In this document: one piece after another, positions 34,073-42,592 of the stretch
Layout: each line of letters starts with the position of its first letter
Position numbering within the stretch: position 1 is the first letter of the stretch
Notes under the pieces: model-generated
The model's database searches: none
Told to the model about the DNA's origin: nothing
Seen by the model: the letters and a program-made list of their open reading frames with translations, nothing else
Program-made: the position numbers and the translations under genes
NCBI GenBank assembly: GCA_017940955.1
Contig: JAGAXP010000248.1
Location: 1-55,373 of the forward strand
Direction: 5' to 3'
Origin: Oribacterium sp.
GTDB lineage: Bacteria; Bacillota_A; Clostridia; Lachnospirales; Lachnospiraceae
DNA: 55,373 nucleotides

Positions 34073-35480
34073 AATACTTTGTCAGTTCCTTATAAAGGGT
34101 CTTACCGGAATCATTTTTCGGAATCTCATCAATCACAAGAACCTTGAATGCTGCCGGATTAAGCTTGGTCTTGTTGATCACGAATTCTCGAACCGGTTCC
34201 GCATCTTTTTCAGTAGTCACAAAAATATACATGTGGTCATCCACACCTGTGCTTGCGACCTCAATGCCGAACTCGCCCTTGATGAGTCGATCCACTTCGT
34301 CAAGGTTCACACGGTTCCCGTAGATCTTAAGGAACCTCTTTTTACGTCCAACGATGTAGTAGTACCCATCTTCGTCAAACTGAGCCATATCGCCGGTTTC
34401 AAGAATACCATTACGCTCATCTCCCTTAGCCAGATCATCTCCGCACTCAGCATAGCCTAGCGTGACATTCTTTCCTTCGTATACAAGTTCCCCCGTCGTA
34501 TGAGGTTCTGTAACTTCGGACCCATTCGCATCGATCAGATGGAACTTACCACCAGGAATCACGATGCCCATAGATCCTTTTTTCTCAACGGCCTTTTCCG
34601 GCGGAAGATAACCCATACGGGCAGTTGCCTCACACTGGCCATACATAACCACAAAGTGTTTGCCCTGCTCCTCGGCGTACTTTGCGAATTTCTCGTGCAG
34701 TTCTGGGAGAATCTTTCCCCCGGCTTGTGTCATCGTGCGAAGGCTGGGAAGCTTCATGCGATAAAAACGAAGCCTGTCAAGCATTTCGTAGGTATACGGA
34801 ACACCGCCAAAAGAAGTGGCTCCCTGATCCTTGAAAAAGTTCCAGAATTCTTTCTGCATGAGAGTTTTTTCTGTCACCAAGATTGTCGCCCCTACAAGGA
34901 GGTGTGAATTGATGATTGACAAACCATAGGTGTAGTTCATCGGAAGTGTGGTAATCGGCCGCTCAGTATCATCAAGCTTAAGATACTCCACAATGGATTT
35001 CGCGTTATCCAGCACATTAGTGTATGACTGCCGGACAAACTTTGGAGATCCGGTTGATCCCGATGTTGTCAGGAGAAGCCCCAGTTCACCATAAAGCGGA
35101 TAATTTCTCTCATATCCTGTCTTCAGCAGACAATATCCGTGAGCTTCATACTTCTGTTCCATTTCTGGAAACTGTTCAACCTGATCCTTCGGCACCCATA
35201 AAAATGCCGGTTCATAAGTCGCCAACAAATTCTTGAGAAGTTCCTCTTCCAGATGCGCATTCAAAAGAACCGGAACAATTGCGTTATTGATAAAACTTAC
35301 ATATCCCAATATAGAGCCGATTTCGTTTCGGCACAGGCAAAAAACCAAGCAGCGTCTGCCGATAGTCTCAGCCAGAACATAAGCCTCTGACTCCAGCAGA
35401 TCGTATGTCAATGAATTACCATACTCATCTATAAGGGCAGTTTTTCCTTTATACTGTCCCAGGTCCCATATCCTGCTCAT
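34062..35480 (-). CDS. AMP-dependent acyl ligase (acyl-ACP synthetase-like)
   Basis: A 472-residue adenylate-forming enzyme. The ATP-binding motif TTSGSTGSPK lies at 138-147, a YGQCEA motif in the middle and the C-terminal catalytic lysine near 460 in NDSGKTLYKE. It is slightly short compared with acyl-CoA synthetases, as for dedicated acyl- or aminoacyl-carrier ligases. The gene starts in the stop of the acyl carrier protein gene (TGATG), so the two proteins probably form a loading pair. The acid it selects cannot be predicted. Confidence 0.9.
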   Translation of the reverse strand: MSRIWDLGQYKGKTALIDEYGNSLTYDLLESEAYVLAETIGRRCLVFCLCRNEIGSILGYVSFINNAIVPVLLNAHLEEELLKNLLATYEPAFLWVPKDQVEQFPEMEQKYEAHGYCLLKTGYERNYPLYGELGLLLTTSGSTGSPKFVRQSYTNVLDNAKSIVEYLKLDDTERPITTLPMNYTYGLSIINSHLLVGATILVTEKTLMQKEFWNFFKDQGATSFGGVPYTYEMLDRLRFYRMKLPSLRTMTQAGGKILPELHEKFAKYAEEQGKHFVVMYGQCEATARMGYLPPEKAVEKKGSMGIVIPGGKFHLIDANGSEVTEPHTTGELVYEGKNVTLGYAECGDDLAKGDERNGILETGDMAQFDEDGYYYIVGRKKRFLKIYGNRVNLDEVDRLIKGEFGIEVASTGVDDHMYIFVTTEKDAEPVREFVINKTKLNPAAFKVLVIDEIPKNDSGKTLYKELTKYYAE

Positions 35481-35722
35481 CAGAATTCCACCCCGTATTC
35501 TTCTTTCGACAGAATCTCTTTTCCCTTCTCATAAGAGCTGAAGTCGATGATATCATCAGTGTCCATCATGATATCAAAGGCATCTTCAAGAGCCGCAATA
35601 AGACCCATATGCCCTACAGAATCCCATGCCTGGATATCCTGGTATTTCAGACCTACAAGCTGATCCTCAGTAATCTCAAAGCACTCAACAAATGCCTGAT
35701 TGTATTTTTCCAAATTGCTCAT
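35480..35722 (-). CDS. Acyl carrier protein
   Basis: An 80-residue carrier protein with the phosphopantetheine site Ser35 in WDSVGH (usually DSL or DSV) and the usual four-helix, acidic make-up. A GGAG site sets the ATG at 35722. It lies between a GNAT and the AMP-ligase, so an acyl group loaded on it may be passed to a sugar amine by the GNAT or to LuxC/LuxE. It is a dedicated rather than a house-keeping ACP. Confidence 0.9.
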   Translation of the reverse strand: MSNLEKYNQAFVECFEITEDQLVGLKYQDIQAWDSVGHMGLIAALEDAFDIMMDTDDIIDFSSYEKGKEILSKEEYGVEF

Positions 35723-35736
35723 TTCTACTGTCTCCT

Positions 35737-36288
35737 TCAATGTTTTTTCTCTCGATACAGAATCGAACTCAGTTTCCTATCAACTTTTTCAAAATCCTCA
35801 CGCCAGTTTTCTATCCTGATAATCGTTCGACCGTTTTCATCTGTTTCCGGAGGATAATGCTTTCCAGCAAACTGCTTATTAAAGCGAATTGCTCTCTCGT
35901 TATCTGCGAATATAAATCCATCAATGCACTTAAGTCCCAAGACTCCAAATGCAAAACGGAATGAAAGTATCTGTGCTTCAATTCCCTGGAAAGCATTGTC
36001 TCCTTTGATTGCAAGCCTTCCGCTCTCTGCATGATCCCCGTTCACATCATAGATGCTGATCGTGCCGATGCGATTCCCTTTCTTATCCCAGACAACGAAA
36101 AAGTAATCTCCTTCTTTTTCCCGTTGGCTACGAATCCACGCTTTCTGTTGTTCTACTGTGTTATCAATGGCAGGAAGGTACTTTACAAACTCAGGGTCTT
36201 TGCGGATCGCTCTTGTGAATTCCGCGTCATCTTCCGTGCAGGATCGCAGATCAACATAGCGTCCTTCTATTGGTTCTGCAACAGCCAT
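35737..36288 (-). CDS. GNAT-family acyltransferase next to the acyl carrier protein
   Basis: A 183-residue GNAT protein (IEGRYVDLRSCTEDDAEFTR at the N-terminus, AIKGDNAFQG and FIFADNERAIRFNKQFAG later). It is closest by eye to acyltransferases of sugar-nucleotide amines such as PseH or WecD types. Together with the aminotransferase upstream and the acyl carrier protein downstream it is the likely N-acylation step for a dTDP-amino-dideoxyhexose. The donor might be acyl-ACP or acyl-CoA. GAGGAG before the ATG. Confidence 0.8.
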   Translation of the reverse strand: MAVAEPIEGRYVDLRSCTEDDAEFTRAIRKDPEFVKYLPAIDNTVEQQKAWIRSQREKEGDYFFVVWDKKGNRIGTISIYDVNGDHAESGRLAIKGDNAFQGIEAQILSFRFAFGVLGLKCIDGFIFADNERAIRFNKQFAGKHYPPETDENGRTIIRIENWREDFEKVDRKLSSILYREKKH

Positions 36289-36300
36289 AATCGCTCCTCT

Positions 36301-36355
36301 TAAAATGTGCAGAACTGCAAGATTACAATAGCTCTAACCCCTACAGTCCTGCACA
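36301..36355 (-). terminator. Intercistronic hairpin with T-run, attenuator or partial terminator
   Basis: TGTGCAGAACTG (36306-36317) and CAGTCCTGCACA (36344-36355) form a near-perfect 12-bp stem. On the minus strand it is followed by TTTTA. It lies between the aminotransferase and GNAT genes and may reduce expression of the acyl block. Confidence 0.6.
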
Positions 36356-36376
36356 ATACACATTCCTATAATCCTA

Positions 36377-37546
36377 TTATCTGAGGCTCTCGCCCTTCTT
36401 CAGTTCCATCACATACTTCACAACCAGTCCAGTGATGTACTGAACATCCTCAAAGGTCACACCCATATGCATCGGCAGGGAGATAATGTGTTCGCTTGCG
36501 AACTCCGCTTTCGGACAAGTTCCCTTGCCATACTCATACATACGATAGTCTGTATTCGTCACGTAATGCACGCCCGGATATACCTCATTGGAGTTAAGAT
36601 ACATCATTAGGCCGTCCCTGTCCTTTACAAATATCTGGAACAGATGGCGCGAAGTAACGCAATCATCAGGAATCTCGACCAGTCCAATCTGATCCGGATA
36701 CTTTGCAAAAACTTCTGTATACCACTGCGCCAATGTTCTGCGATAAGCATTGTCCCGATCCAAAAGCGGCAGCTGTGCCAGTGCGATGCCAGCCATGATT
36801 GCATTACCATTGTACTTGTCGCCGACATACTCAACATCATACTTCCACTTGTACGTTCCCTCTTTATTCACAGTACGAGAATAGGTGTCTTTGTTGATGC
36901 CGAGCCAGGCCTTCTTACGGAAGATCTCATCCAGTTTCTCGTCATCGGTGCAGATCATGCCGCTGTCACCTGTAGGCAGATTCTTAACTGCCTGGTAGGA
37001 ATAAACTGTAATATCCGCATCACCATTCGTTCCAGGAACGCTCCCGTCTGAATAACGAGTACCGGACATATGCGCTGCATCAAGGATCAGCTTCAGTCCA
37101 CGCTCTTTGCAGATTTTCACTACTTCCTTCAACTTACCGGTATTGCCTCCGAAACCGACAAAGATGACTGCCTTCGTTTTATCTGTGATCCGCTCTTCTA
37201 CGGACTTAGGATCTAGGCAAAGCGTGTCGTCTACATCCGCAAAGACAGCCTTCAGATTGCTCTTAGCAATTGCGTGGTTTGTAGAAATGAAAGTCAGCGG
37301 AGTGGAAATCACTTCATCGCCATCCTCCCATCCGTACAGCTCCTTCAGCGTATCAACGGCCATATAAAGGCCTGCCGTATTAGAGTTTACATAGTAGGCA
37401 TATTTGTGTCCTGTGTACTTCTTCCAGGCTTCCTCAAACTCAACTGTCTTGAAGCCCATGCCTGTCCAGCCCTTTTCCAGGCACTCGCGCACCTGTGCCA
37501 GGCACGCCTCTACATCAAAACTTGCTTTGAACAACTGGATTCCCAT
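36377..37546 (-). CDS. DegT/DnrJ/EryC1/StrS sugar aminotransferase
   Basis: A 389-residue PLP-dependent aminotransferase: WTGMGFKTVEFEEAW at the N-terminus, DAAHMSG around 156-162 and the PLP lysine Lys188 in YSYQAVKNLP. These enzymes turn 3- or 4-keto-6-deoxy nucleotide sugars into amino sugars. Next to rmlB it probably converts the dTDP-4-keto-6-deoxy sugar (or an isomer) to an amino-dideoxyhexose that the GNAT then acylates. The protein is complete, unlike the second DegT at 51801. Confidence 0.92.
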   Translation of the reverse strand: MGIQLFKASFDVEACLAQVRECLEKGWTGMGFKTVEFEEAWKKYTGHKYAYYVNSNTAGLYMAVDTLKELYGWEDGDEVISTPLTFISTNHAIAKSNLKAVFADVDDTLCLDPKSVEERITDKTKAVIFVGFGGNTGKLKEVVKICKERGLKLILDAAHMSGTRYSDGSVPGTNGDADITVYSYQAVKNLPTGDSGMICTDDEKLDEIFRKKAWLGINKDTYSRTVNKEGTYKWKYDVEYVGDKYNGNAIMAGIALAQLPLLDRDNAYRRTLAQWYTEVFAKYPDQIGLVEIPDDCVTSRHLFQIFVKDRDGLMMYLNSNEVYPGVHYVTNTDYRMYEYGKGTCPKAEFASEHIISLPMHMGVTFEDVQYITGLVVKYVMELKKGESLR

Positions 37547-37632
37547 TCTCTTGACTCTCCTTTTCTTGTCGTTTTGGTATTCGCAATAGTTTGTTGTGAC
37601 CGCATATGGCCTTGAATATTGTTACTTTCTAA

Positions 37633-38658
37633 TCAGCGATTGGCATACATCTTCTCATAGTAGTTCTGGTATTCCCCACTGATAATCGGCTGCCACCAGC
37701 TCTCGTTTTCGAGATACCATTTGATGGTTTTCTTGATTCCATCCGCAAACTTTGTCTCAGGCAGCCAGCCCAGTTCGCTATGAATCTTTGTCGGATCGAT
37801 AGCATACCGCATATCGTGGCCTTTGCGATCCGTCACATAAGTAATCAGGCTCTCTGGCTTGCCAAGTTCCTTACAAATTAGCTTCACAATATCGATGTTC
37901 CTCATCTCGTTATGCCCGCCGATATTGTAGACTTCTCCGACTTTACCCTTATGAATGACCAGATCGATAGCCTTGCAGTGATCTTCCACATACAGCCAAT
38001 CACGCACATTGATGCCTTCACCATAAACAGGAAGTGGCTTGTCATGAAGTGCGTTGATGATCATTAATGGGATCAATTTCTCCGGGAAGTGGAAAGGACC
38101 GTAGTTATTGGAACACCGGGATATGGTCACCGGAAGTCCATAGGTGCGATGATATGCCTGAACAAGCAAATCTGCTCCTGCTTTAGACGAGCTATACGGT
38201 GAGCTTGTGTGAATCGGCGTGGACTCCGTGAAAAACAAATCTGGTCGGTCTAGCGGAAGATCACCGTACACCTCATCCGTACTCACCTGATGATACCGTT
38301 CAACTCCAAACTTTCGGCAGGCATCCATCAGCGTTGCTGTTCCTATGATATTCGTCTGCAAGAATATGCCAGGATCCTCGATAGACCGATCCACATGGCT
38401 CTCCGCTGCGAAGTTGATTACAAAGTCAGGTTTTTCTTCGGAGAAAACTTTCTCAACCCCTTCTCTGTCGCAGATATCGATCTTGCAAAACCGGAAATTC
38501 TCTTTCTCCATCACAGGTGCCAAAGTGGACATATTCCCCGCATACGTTAGCTTATCCAGGCAGACGATCCTGTCCTCCGGATGCGCCGATAGATAGTAGA
38601 ATATGAAGTTCGAGCCTATGAAACCCGCGCCACCCGTGACGATGACTGTTTTTCCCAT
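37633..38658 (-). CDS. rmlB: dTDP-glucose 4,6-dehydratase
   Basis: A 341-residue extended SDR with GGAGFIGSNF at 9-18, the active-site STDEVYGDL and catalytic YSSSK. It converts dTDP-glucose to dTDP-4-keto-6-deoxyglucose. It is separated from rmlA and rmlC by a regulator gene and has its own promoter (38706-38734). No rmlD follows, so the keto sugar may be diverted to the aminotransferase directly downstream. GGAGG precedes the ATG. Confidence 0.96.
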   Translation of the reverse strand: MGKTVIVTGGAGFIGSNFIFYYLSAHPEDRIVCLDKLTYAGNMSTLAPVMEKENFRFCKIDICDREGVEKVFSEEKPDFVINFAAESHVDRSIEDPGIFLQTNIIGTATLMDACRKFGVERYHQVSTDEVYGDLPLDRPDLFFTESTPIHTSSPYSSSKAGADLLVQAYHRTYGLPVTISRCSNNYGPFHFPEKLIPLMIINALHDKPLPVYGEGINVRDWLYVEDHCKAIDLVIHKGKVGEVYNIGGHNEMRNIDIVKLICKELGKPESLITYVTDRKGHDMRYAIDPTKIHSELGWLPETKFADGIKKTIKWYLENESWWQPIISGEYQNYYEKMYANR

Positions 38659-38705
38659 CCGCTGTTACCTCCTGAAAAACTGCATGGAAACCCCATACGG
38701 CTTAA

Positions 38706-38734
38706 ATTTTACCCATTCAATGCCTTCGTGCCAA
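38706..38734 (-). promoter_or_regulatory. Promoter of rmlB and the acyl/amino-sugar block
   Basis: On the minus strand TTGGCA (38729-38734), 17 bases, TAAAAT (38706-38711): five of six matches in each hexamer. It lies about 50 bases before the rmlB start and allows separate control of the downstream half of the operon. Confidence 0.8.
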
Positions 38735-38743
38735 CCGACTATC

Positions 38744-38838
38744 CGTTTACCCGAAACACGGCAAAACCAAGTGCATATGGAGATTATTTGCTCTATTCTT
38801 CCGGAAAAATGACGATATACCAGCATCACGGGTAAACG
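38744..38838. promoter_or_regulatory. Ten-base inverted repeat upstream of the rmlB promoter
   Basis: CGTTTACCCG (38744-38753) and CGGGTAAACG (38829-38838) are exact inverted copies. One sits about 10 bases before the -35 box; the other lies just after the stop of the XRE-RmlA regulator gene. They may be paired operator sites that allow looping. Confidence 0.55.
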
Positions 38839-38849
38839 CAGCGTAGAGT

Positions 38850-39896
38850 TCAGTCCTCCACACGTTGCCGATCCTCAATTCTTTCACAAAGACTTAATAT
38901 GTACGCCCCATACTCCGTTCCAAATTGTTGCTCACCATGCCGCCTTAGCTGTTCCACGGAAATCAGTCCTCGCCTCCAAGCAACTTCCTCAATGCAGTAT
39001 ACATTCATGCCACACTTATCCTGAACGATTTTCATAAAGGTGGAAGCTTCTTGCACATTCGTCCAGTTATCTACCTCAATCTCAACAAATCCTCGGTCAA
39101 GCATTTGTACATACACTTCACTATCAGATGCATAGCGGCTGATATACGTTGGAATATCAGATTCTCTTGCCATCTCTGGAAGCAGTTTAGAAGGGAAAAA
39201 CAAAATAGGAATATCAGAAAAGTCATATTGAGTCCTTAAGGGCTCATCGGTATTAGAATTTACTATTTTCTTATTCTCATCCATTATGACATGCGACGAA
39301 GGATGGTTCATTTTCTTCGGCAAGACAAGCATCGTAAAATGTTCACGGTTCAGCATTGCCTTCTGGAAGAATCGTGTCTGATCCACCCCATACAGAATAC
39401 ATCTGCCGTATACCATCATTACATTGCTCGATTTGGTTTTTACATCACCAAGGCCACCGGTAATCGCAGTCAATCTGAAACCATATTCACGGCCACCGTC
39501 AAATTGCCGATCTAAGTACTCTTTATCCTTTACGGTGCCAATCACAGTAATGTCCCTGATTCCAATCAAGAGAAAATAGCTTAACAAGAAGTAAATGAGC
39601 GGCTTATCATAGATTATGGTATCCGCTCCGATTCCGTAACCATTATCATCCAACACAACAACTCCTGACCAGGAGCTATCATGATGAACAACGTCTCCAG
39701 CCAGAAGGCTATCTGTATCGGTATCCAGTAAAATGGAGAGCTTTCTCAGGTATCCTATTTCAGGCAGACCTAACCCCCTCTCCCATTTTGAGACCGCCTT
39801 ATCACTGATACCGATTCGGTCTGCCAAATCCTTCTGGGTATAGCCTGCCCGTTTACGAAGGTATGATATTGCCTTTCCTACCTTTTCAACGTCCAT
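38850..39896 (-). CDS. XRE regulator fused to a degenerate RmlA-like nucleotidyltransferase domain
   Basis: A 348-residue fusion. Residues 1-55 are an XRE helix-turn-helix (RKRAGYTQKDLADRIGISDK). The rest aligns by eye along its length with the RmlA of the same locus: YDKPLIYFLLSYFLLIGIRD against [20 protein letters not shown], and VAWRRGLIS against IAYRNGWIS. The catalytic GGxGTRLxPLT loop and lysine are missing, so it should bind a sugar nucleotide without catalysis. It is placed between rmlC and the rmlB promoter. I infer a one-component sensor of dTDP-sugar or glucose-1-phosphate level. A purely structural relic is the alternative. Confidence 0.8.
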   Translation of the reverse strand: MDVEKVGKAISYLRKRAGYTQKDLADRIGISDKAVSKWERGLGLPEIGYLRKLSILLDTDTDSLLAGDVVHHDSSWSGVVVLDDNGYGIGADTIIYDKPLIYFLLSYFLLIGIRDITVIGTVKDKEYLDRQFDGGREYGFRLTAITGGLGDVKTKSSNVMMVYGRCILYGVDQTRFFQKAMLNREHFTMLVLPKKMNHPSSHVIMDENKKIVNSNTDEPLRTQYDFSDIPILFFPSKLLPEMARESDIPTYISRYASDSEVYVQMLDRGFVEIEVDNWTNVQEASTFMKIVQDKCGMNVYCIEEVAWRRGLISVEQLRRHGEQQFGTEYGAYILSLCERIEDRQRVED

Positions 39897-39945
39897 GGGC
39901 TTCTATTCCTTTACTATTAGTTCCTCTGCTGTTTGTAATGCTAAA

Positions 39946-40497
39946 TTAAAATTCCATCTTGCACTCCGCCAAAGTAGGATTTTTTTTGTCCTTTTCTGAG
40001 AGAATCACTTCACCAACTTCCGGCCATTCGATAGCTATCTCAGGATCATTCCAGAGGATGCCACCCTCATCTTCCGGATGATACTTCTCATCGCACTTGT
40101 ACGCAAATTCTGCGTGATCAGACACTACAACAAATCCGTGCGCAAATCCACGCGGAATCATAAACTGTCTATGGTTATCTTCAGAGAGCAGGACACCTAC
40201 CCATTGTCCATAGGTTTCTGATCCCTTCCGGAGATCAACGGCTACATCAAAAACCTCCCCTTTCAGCACACGCACCAGCTTTGCCTGTGGAAATGTCTTC
40301 TGGAAGTGAAGTCCGCGGAGAACACCGTGAGATGATGAACTCTGATTATCCTGGACAAAACGATAGTCTAACCCGGCAGCCACGAAGTCTTCTTCTTTGT
40401 ATGTTTCCATGAAATAGCCCCGGTGATCGCCATAGGTCTTCACATCAATTATGTACACACCTTTGATTTTTGTTTCTGTAAACGAAAAATTGCTCAT
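39946..40497 (-). CDS. rmlC: dTDP-4-dehydrorhamnose 3,5-epimerase
   Basis: A 183-residue cupin. FMETYKEEDF and the QDNQSSSSHGVLRGLHFQ region contain the catalytic histidine; VDLRKGSETYGQW and IPRGFAHGF are further family marks. It epimerises dTDP-4-keto-6-deoxyglucose at C3 and C5. With no rmlD in the window, its product is either reduced by an enzyme encoded elsewhere or aminated. It lies 13 bases after rmlA. Confidence 0.95.
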   Translation of the reverse strand: MSNFSFTETKIKGVYIIDVKTYGDHRGYFMETYKEEDFVAAGLDYRFVQDNQSSSSHGVLRGLHFQKTFPQAKLVRVLKGEVFDVAVDLRKGSETYGQWVGVLLSEDNHRQFMIPRGFAHGFVVVSDHAEFAYKCDEKYHPEDEGGILWNDPEIAIEWPEVGEVILSEKDKKNPTLAECKMEF

Positions 40498-40510
40498 TCC
40501 TTATCCTCCA

Positions 40511-41395
40511 TCAATACTTCAGCTTTCCGTCTGCAACATTCTTCAAATGCTGCCCATAAGGTGATTTCCCATACCGATCAGCAGAGAGAAGCAGAACTTC
40601 TTTGCTTATCCATCCATTACGATATGCTATTTCTTCCGGAGCAGAGATCTTCACTCCCTGCCGTTTCTCAATCATCTGGACAAAATCAGCAGCTTCAACC
40701 AGACTATCCATTGTTCCAGTATCTAACCAGGCGAATCCACGTCCGAGGATAACGCCATTCAATTTCTGTTCCTGAAGATAAACATCATTGAGACTCGTGA
40801 TCTCCAACTCTCCACGAGCAGATGGAACCACTTTCTTGGCCTTTTCGCTGACACCCTTTGGGTAGAAATAGAGTCCGGTAATGCAGTAATTCGACTTCGG
40901 ATTCTTTGGTTTCTCCTCAACTGAGACGATCCGTTCTTCCTCATCCAACTCCATGATGCCGAACCGCTCCGGGTCATTCACGTAATACCCGAATATCGTG
41001 GCCTGACCAGCCTTTGCATTATCCACCGCTCTGTTCAGCTTCTCGCCAAGCCCGCCGCCATAGAAGATGTTGTCTCCCAGTATCATGGCGCAGTCATTAT
41101 CACCGATGAACTCTTCTCCGAGAATGAAAGCCTGTGCAAGACCATCCGGGCTTGGCTGGATACAGTAGGATAGACTGATTCCAAACTGCGAACCATCCCC
41201 AAGCAGATGTTCAAAGCGCGGTGTATCCTCTGGCGTGCTGATAATAAGGATGTCCCGGATACCCGCAAGCATCAGTGTAGACAGCGGATAGTAGATCATC
41301 GGCTTGTCGTAAACTGGTAATAACTGTTTACTTGTCACCATTGTTAATGGATATAAACGTGTTCCGGCTCCGCCGGCTAAGATTATGCCCTTCAA
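40511..41395 (-). CDS. rmlA: Glucose-1-phosphate thymidylyltransferase
   Basis: A 294-residue enzyme with the intact signature [11 protein letters not shown] at 8-18 and the lysine in [12 protein letters not shown]. It makes dTDP-glucose from glucose-1-phosphate and dTTP and is the normal feedback point of the pathway. It overlaps the glycosyltransferase upstream by ATGA. Its sequence is the template against which the degenerate copy in the regulator at 38850 can be judged. Confidence 0.97.
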   Translation of the reverse strand: MKGIILAGGAGTRLYPLTMVTSKQLLPVYDKPMIYYPLSTLMLAGIRDILIISTPEDTPRFEHLLGDGSQFGISLSYCIQPSPDGLAQAFILGEEFIGDNDCAMILGDNIFYGGGLGEKLNRAVDNAKAGQATIFGYYVNDPERFGIMELDEEERIVSVEEKPKNPKSNYCITGLYFYPKGVSEKAKKVVPSARGELEITSLNDVYLQEQKLNGVILGRGFAWLDTGTMDSLVEAADFVQMIEKRQGVKISAPEEIAYRNGWISKEVLLLSADRYGKSPYGQHLKNVADGKLKY

Positions 41396-42561
41396 TTTTG
41401 ATCCCTCCTGCTATATGCTTTAGCCTCAACAAAGTGAGTTTTAGTTCTCTTTATTACCGCTTTGATTCCTGTATGTTTAAGGTAAAAGCCTGTAAGATAA
41501 ATCCAATCCCATGGTCTGGTTATATAGTAACGCACCTTCTGCAATCCAAAACCACCGCATTTTTTATAGTTTCCACTCGCCTCTAGAATCTCAGGCAAGC
41601 CTTGTCTAATCCGTTCAATACAGGCATCTTCAGAATGCTCATTTTTCAAATGCTGAATTGCGTTCTCAACACATTCTTTCCTCTTCTCTCTATCCTGTAT
41701 TGCTTTCCTCAGTCCTCTCAGCCAATCCTGAGGATTATCAGAGGCCAGGAAACCATTTATCCCGTCCCTCACAACATATGTATAAGGCTCTGTTTTTGCG
41801 TAGATACCAACAATCCCCTGAGTCGTATATTCGATATATTTATTAAAATACTTACACTTGGAAAATTCGTCATCGTGTAGGGGGGCAAGGCCAATATCAA
41901 ATCCGCTCTCCCTCATATACTTCCGATACTCCAAAAGCGGCATGCTGGATACATATTCACAGTCTATCCCCTGCACATTAGGATGAACTCCGACAAATGT
42001 TAATGAAATATCAAATTCATTAGTCAATTCTGGAATGATTGGTGCAATGTACTTCTCAAATAATGCAGCATGACTCGGCGCTGCCGCATAAACAATTCTG
42101 ACCTTTTCATTGCATGCCACCTTAATACCATCTAATTCCTCCGGTCGAAGGATGGTGTCTGTGATAGCCGTCCGCTTTCCTGCTGTCAAAGCACCGTATT
42201 TCTCTGCTATATATCTACTTGATGACCAGATTACGTCTGAGTGCTCAAGAACCCTAAGTAATCCTTCCTTTCTCCATGGCATCGTTGGTGAGGAAACTGG
42301 AAGGTTCAGCAGGTCGTCATCACAGAATGTTACTGTGACATGGCCTGCTTTTTTGGCTTCATTTGCTATTTTCCAAGAATAGATATTGTTTGGTCGCATA
42401 AAGATTATGACATCATGTGAATCAATATCTGATGGTTTTACATCTGTTAAATATCTAAATGAGGATTTGATCTCATCGTGGTTATGAAGATTTGAGAACA
42501 TGTCCCGCGTAATGCTAATGGTCGGCATATTGCGTTCATAAATAAAAAGTAGTTTGCTCAT
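41392..42561 (-). CDS. Glycosyltransferase, GT4-like
   Basis: A 389-residue GT-B fold protein. The N-terminal half has a DDDLLNLP segment and [15 protein letters not shown]; the C-terminal half has the nucleotide-binding pattern [14 protein letters not shown] with [14 protein letters not shown]. It should transfer one sugar to the lipid-linked repeat unit. Donor and linkage cannot be predicted. Overlaps rmlA by four bases. Confidence 0.78.
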   Translation of the reverse strand: MSKLLFIYERNMPTISITRDMFSNLHNHDEIKSSFRYLTDVKPSDIDSHDVIIFMRPNNIYSWKIANEAKKAGHVTVTFCDDDLLNLPVSSPTMPWRKEGLLRVLEHSDVIWSSSRYIAEKYGALTAGKRTAITDTILRPEELDGIKVACNEKVRIVYAAAPSHAALFEKYIAPIIPELTNEFDISLTFVGVHPNVQGIDCEYVSSMPLLEYRKYMRESGFDIGLAPLHDDEFSKCKYFNKYIEYTTQGIVGIYAKTEPYTYVVRDGINGFLASDNPQDWLRGLRKAIQDREKRKECVENAIQHLKNEHSEDACIERIRQGLPEILEASGNYKKCGGFGLQKVRYYITRPWDWIYLTGFYLKHTGIKAVIKRTKTHFVEAKAYSRRDQN

Positions 42562-42592
42562 TCATTCACCATTCTATCTCAGGCATTAGTTT

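Noticed and set aside
37633..41395. Standard dTDP-rhamnose cluster
   Set aside because: rmlD is missing, a regulator gene splits the set, and an aminotransferase and GNAT follow rmlB.
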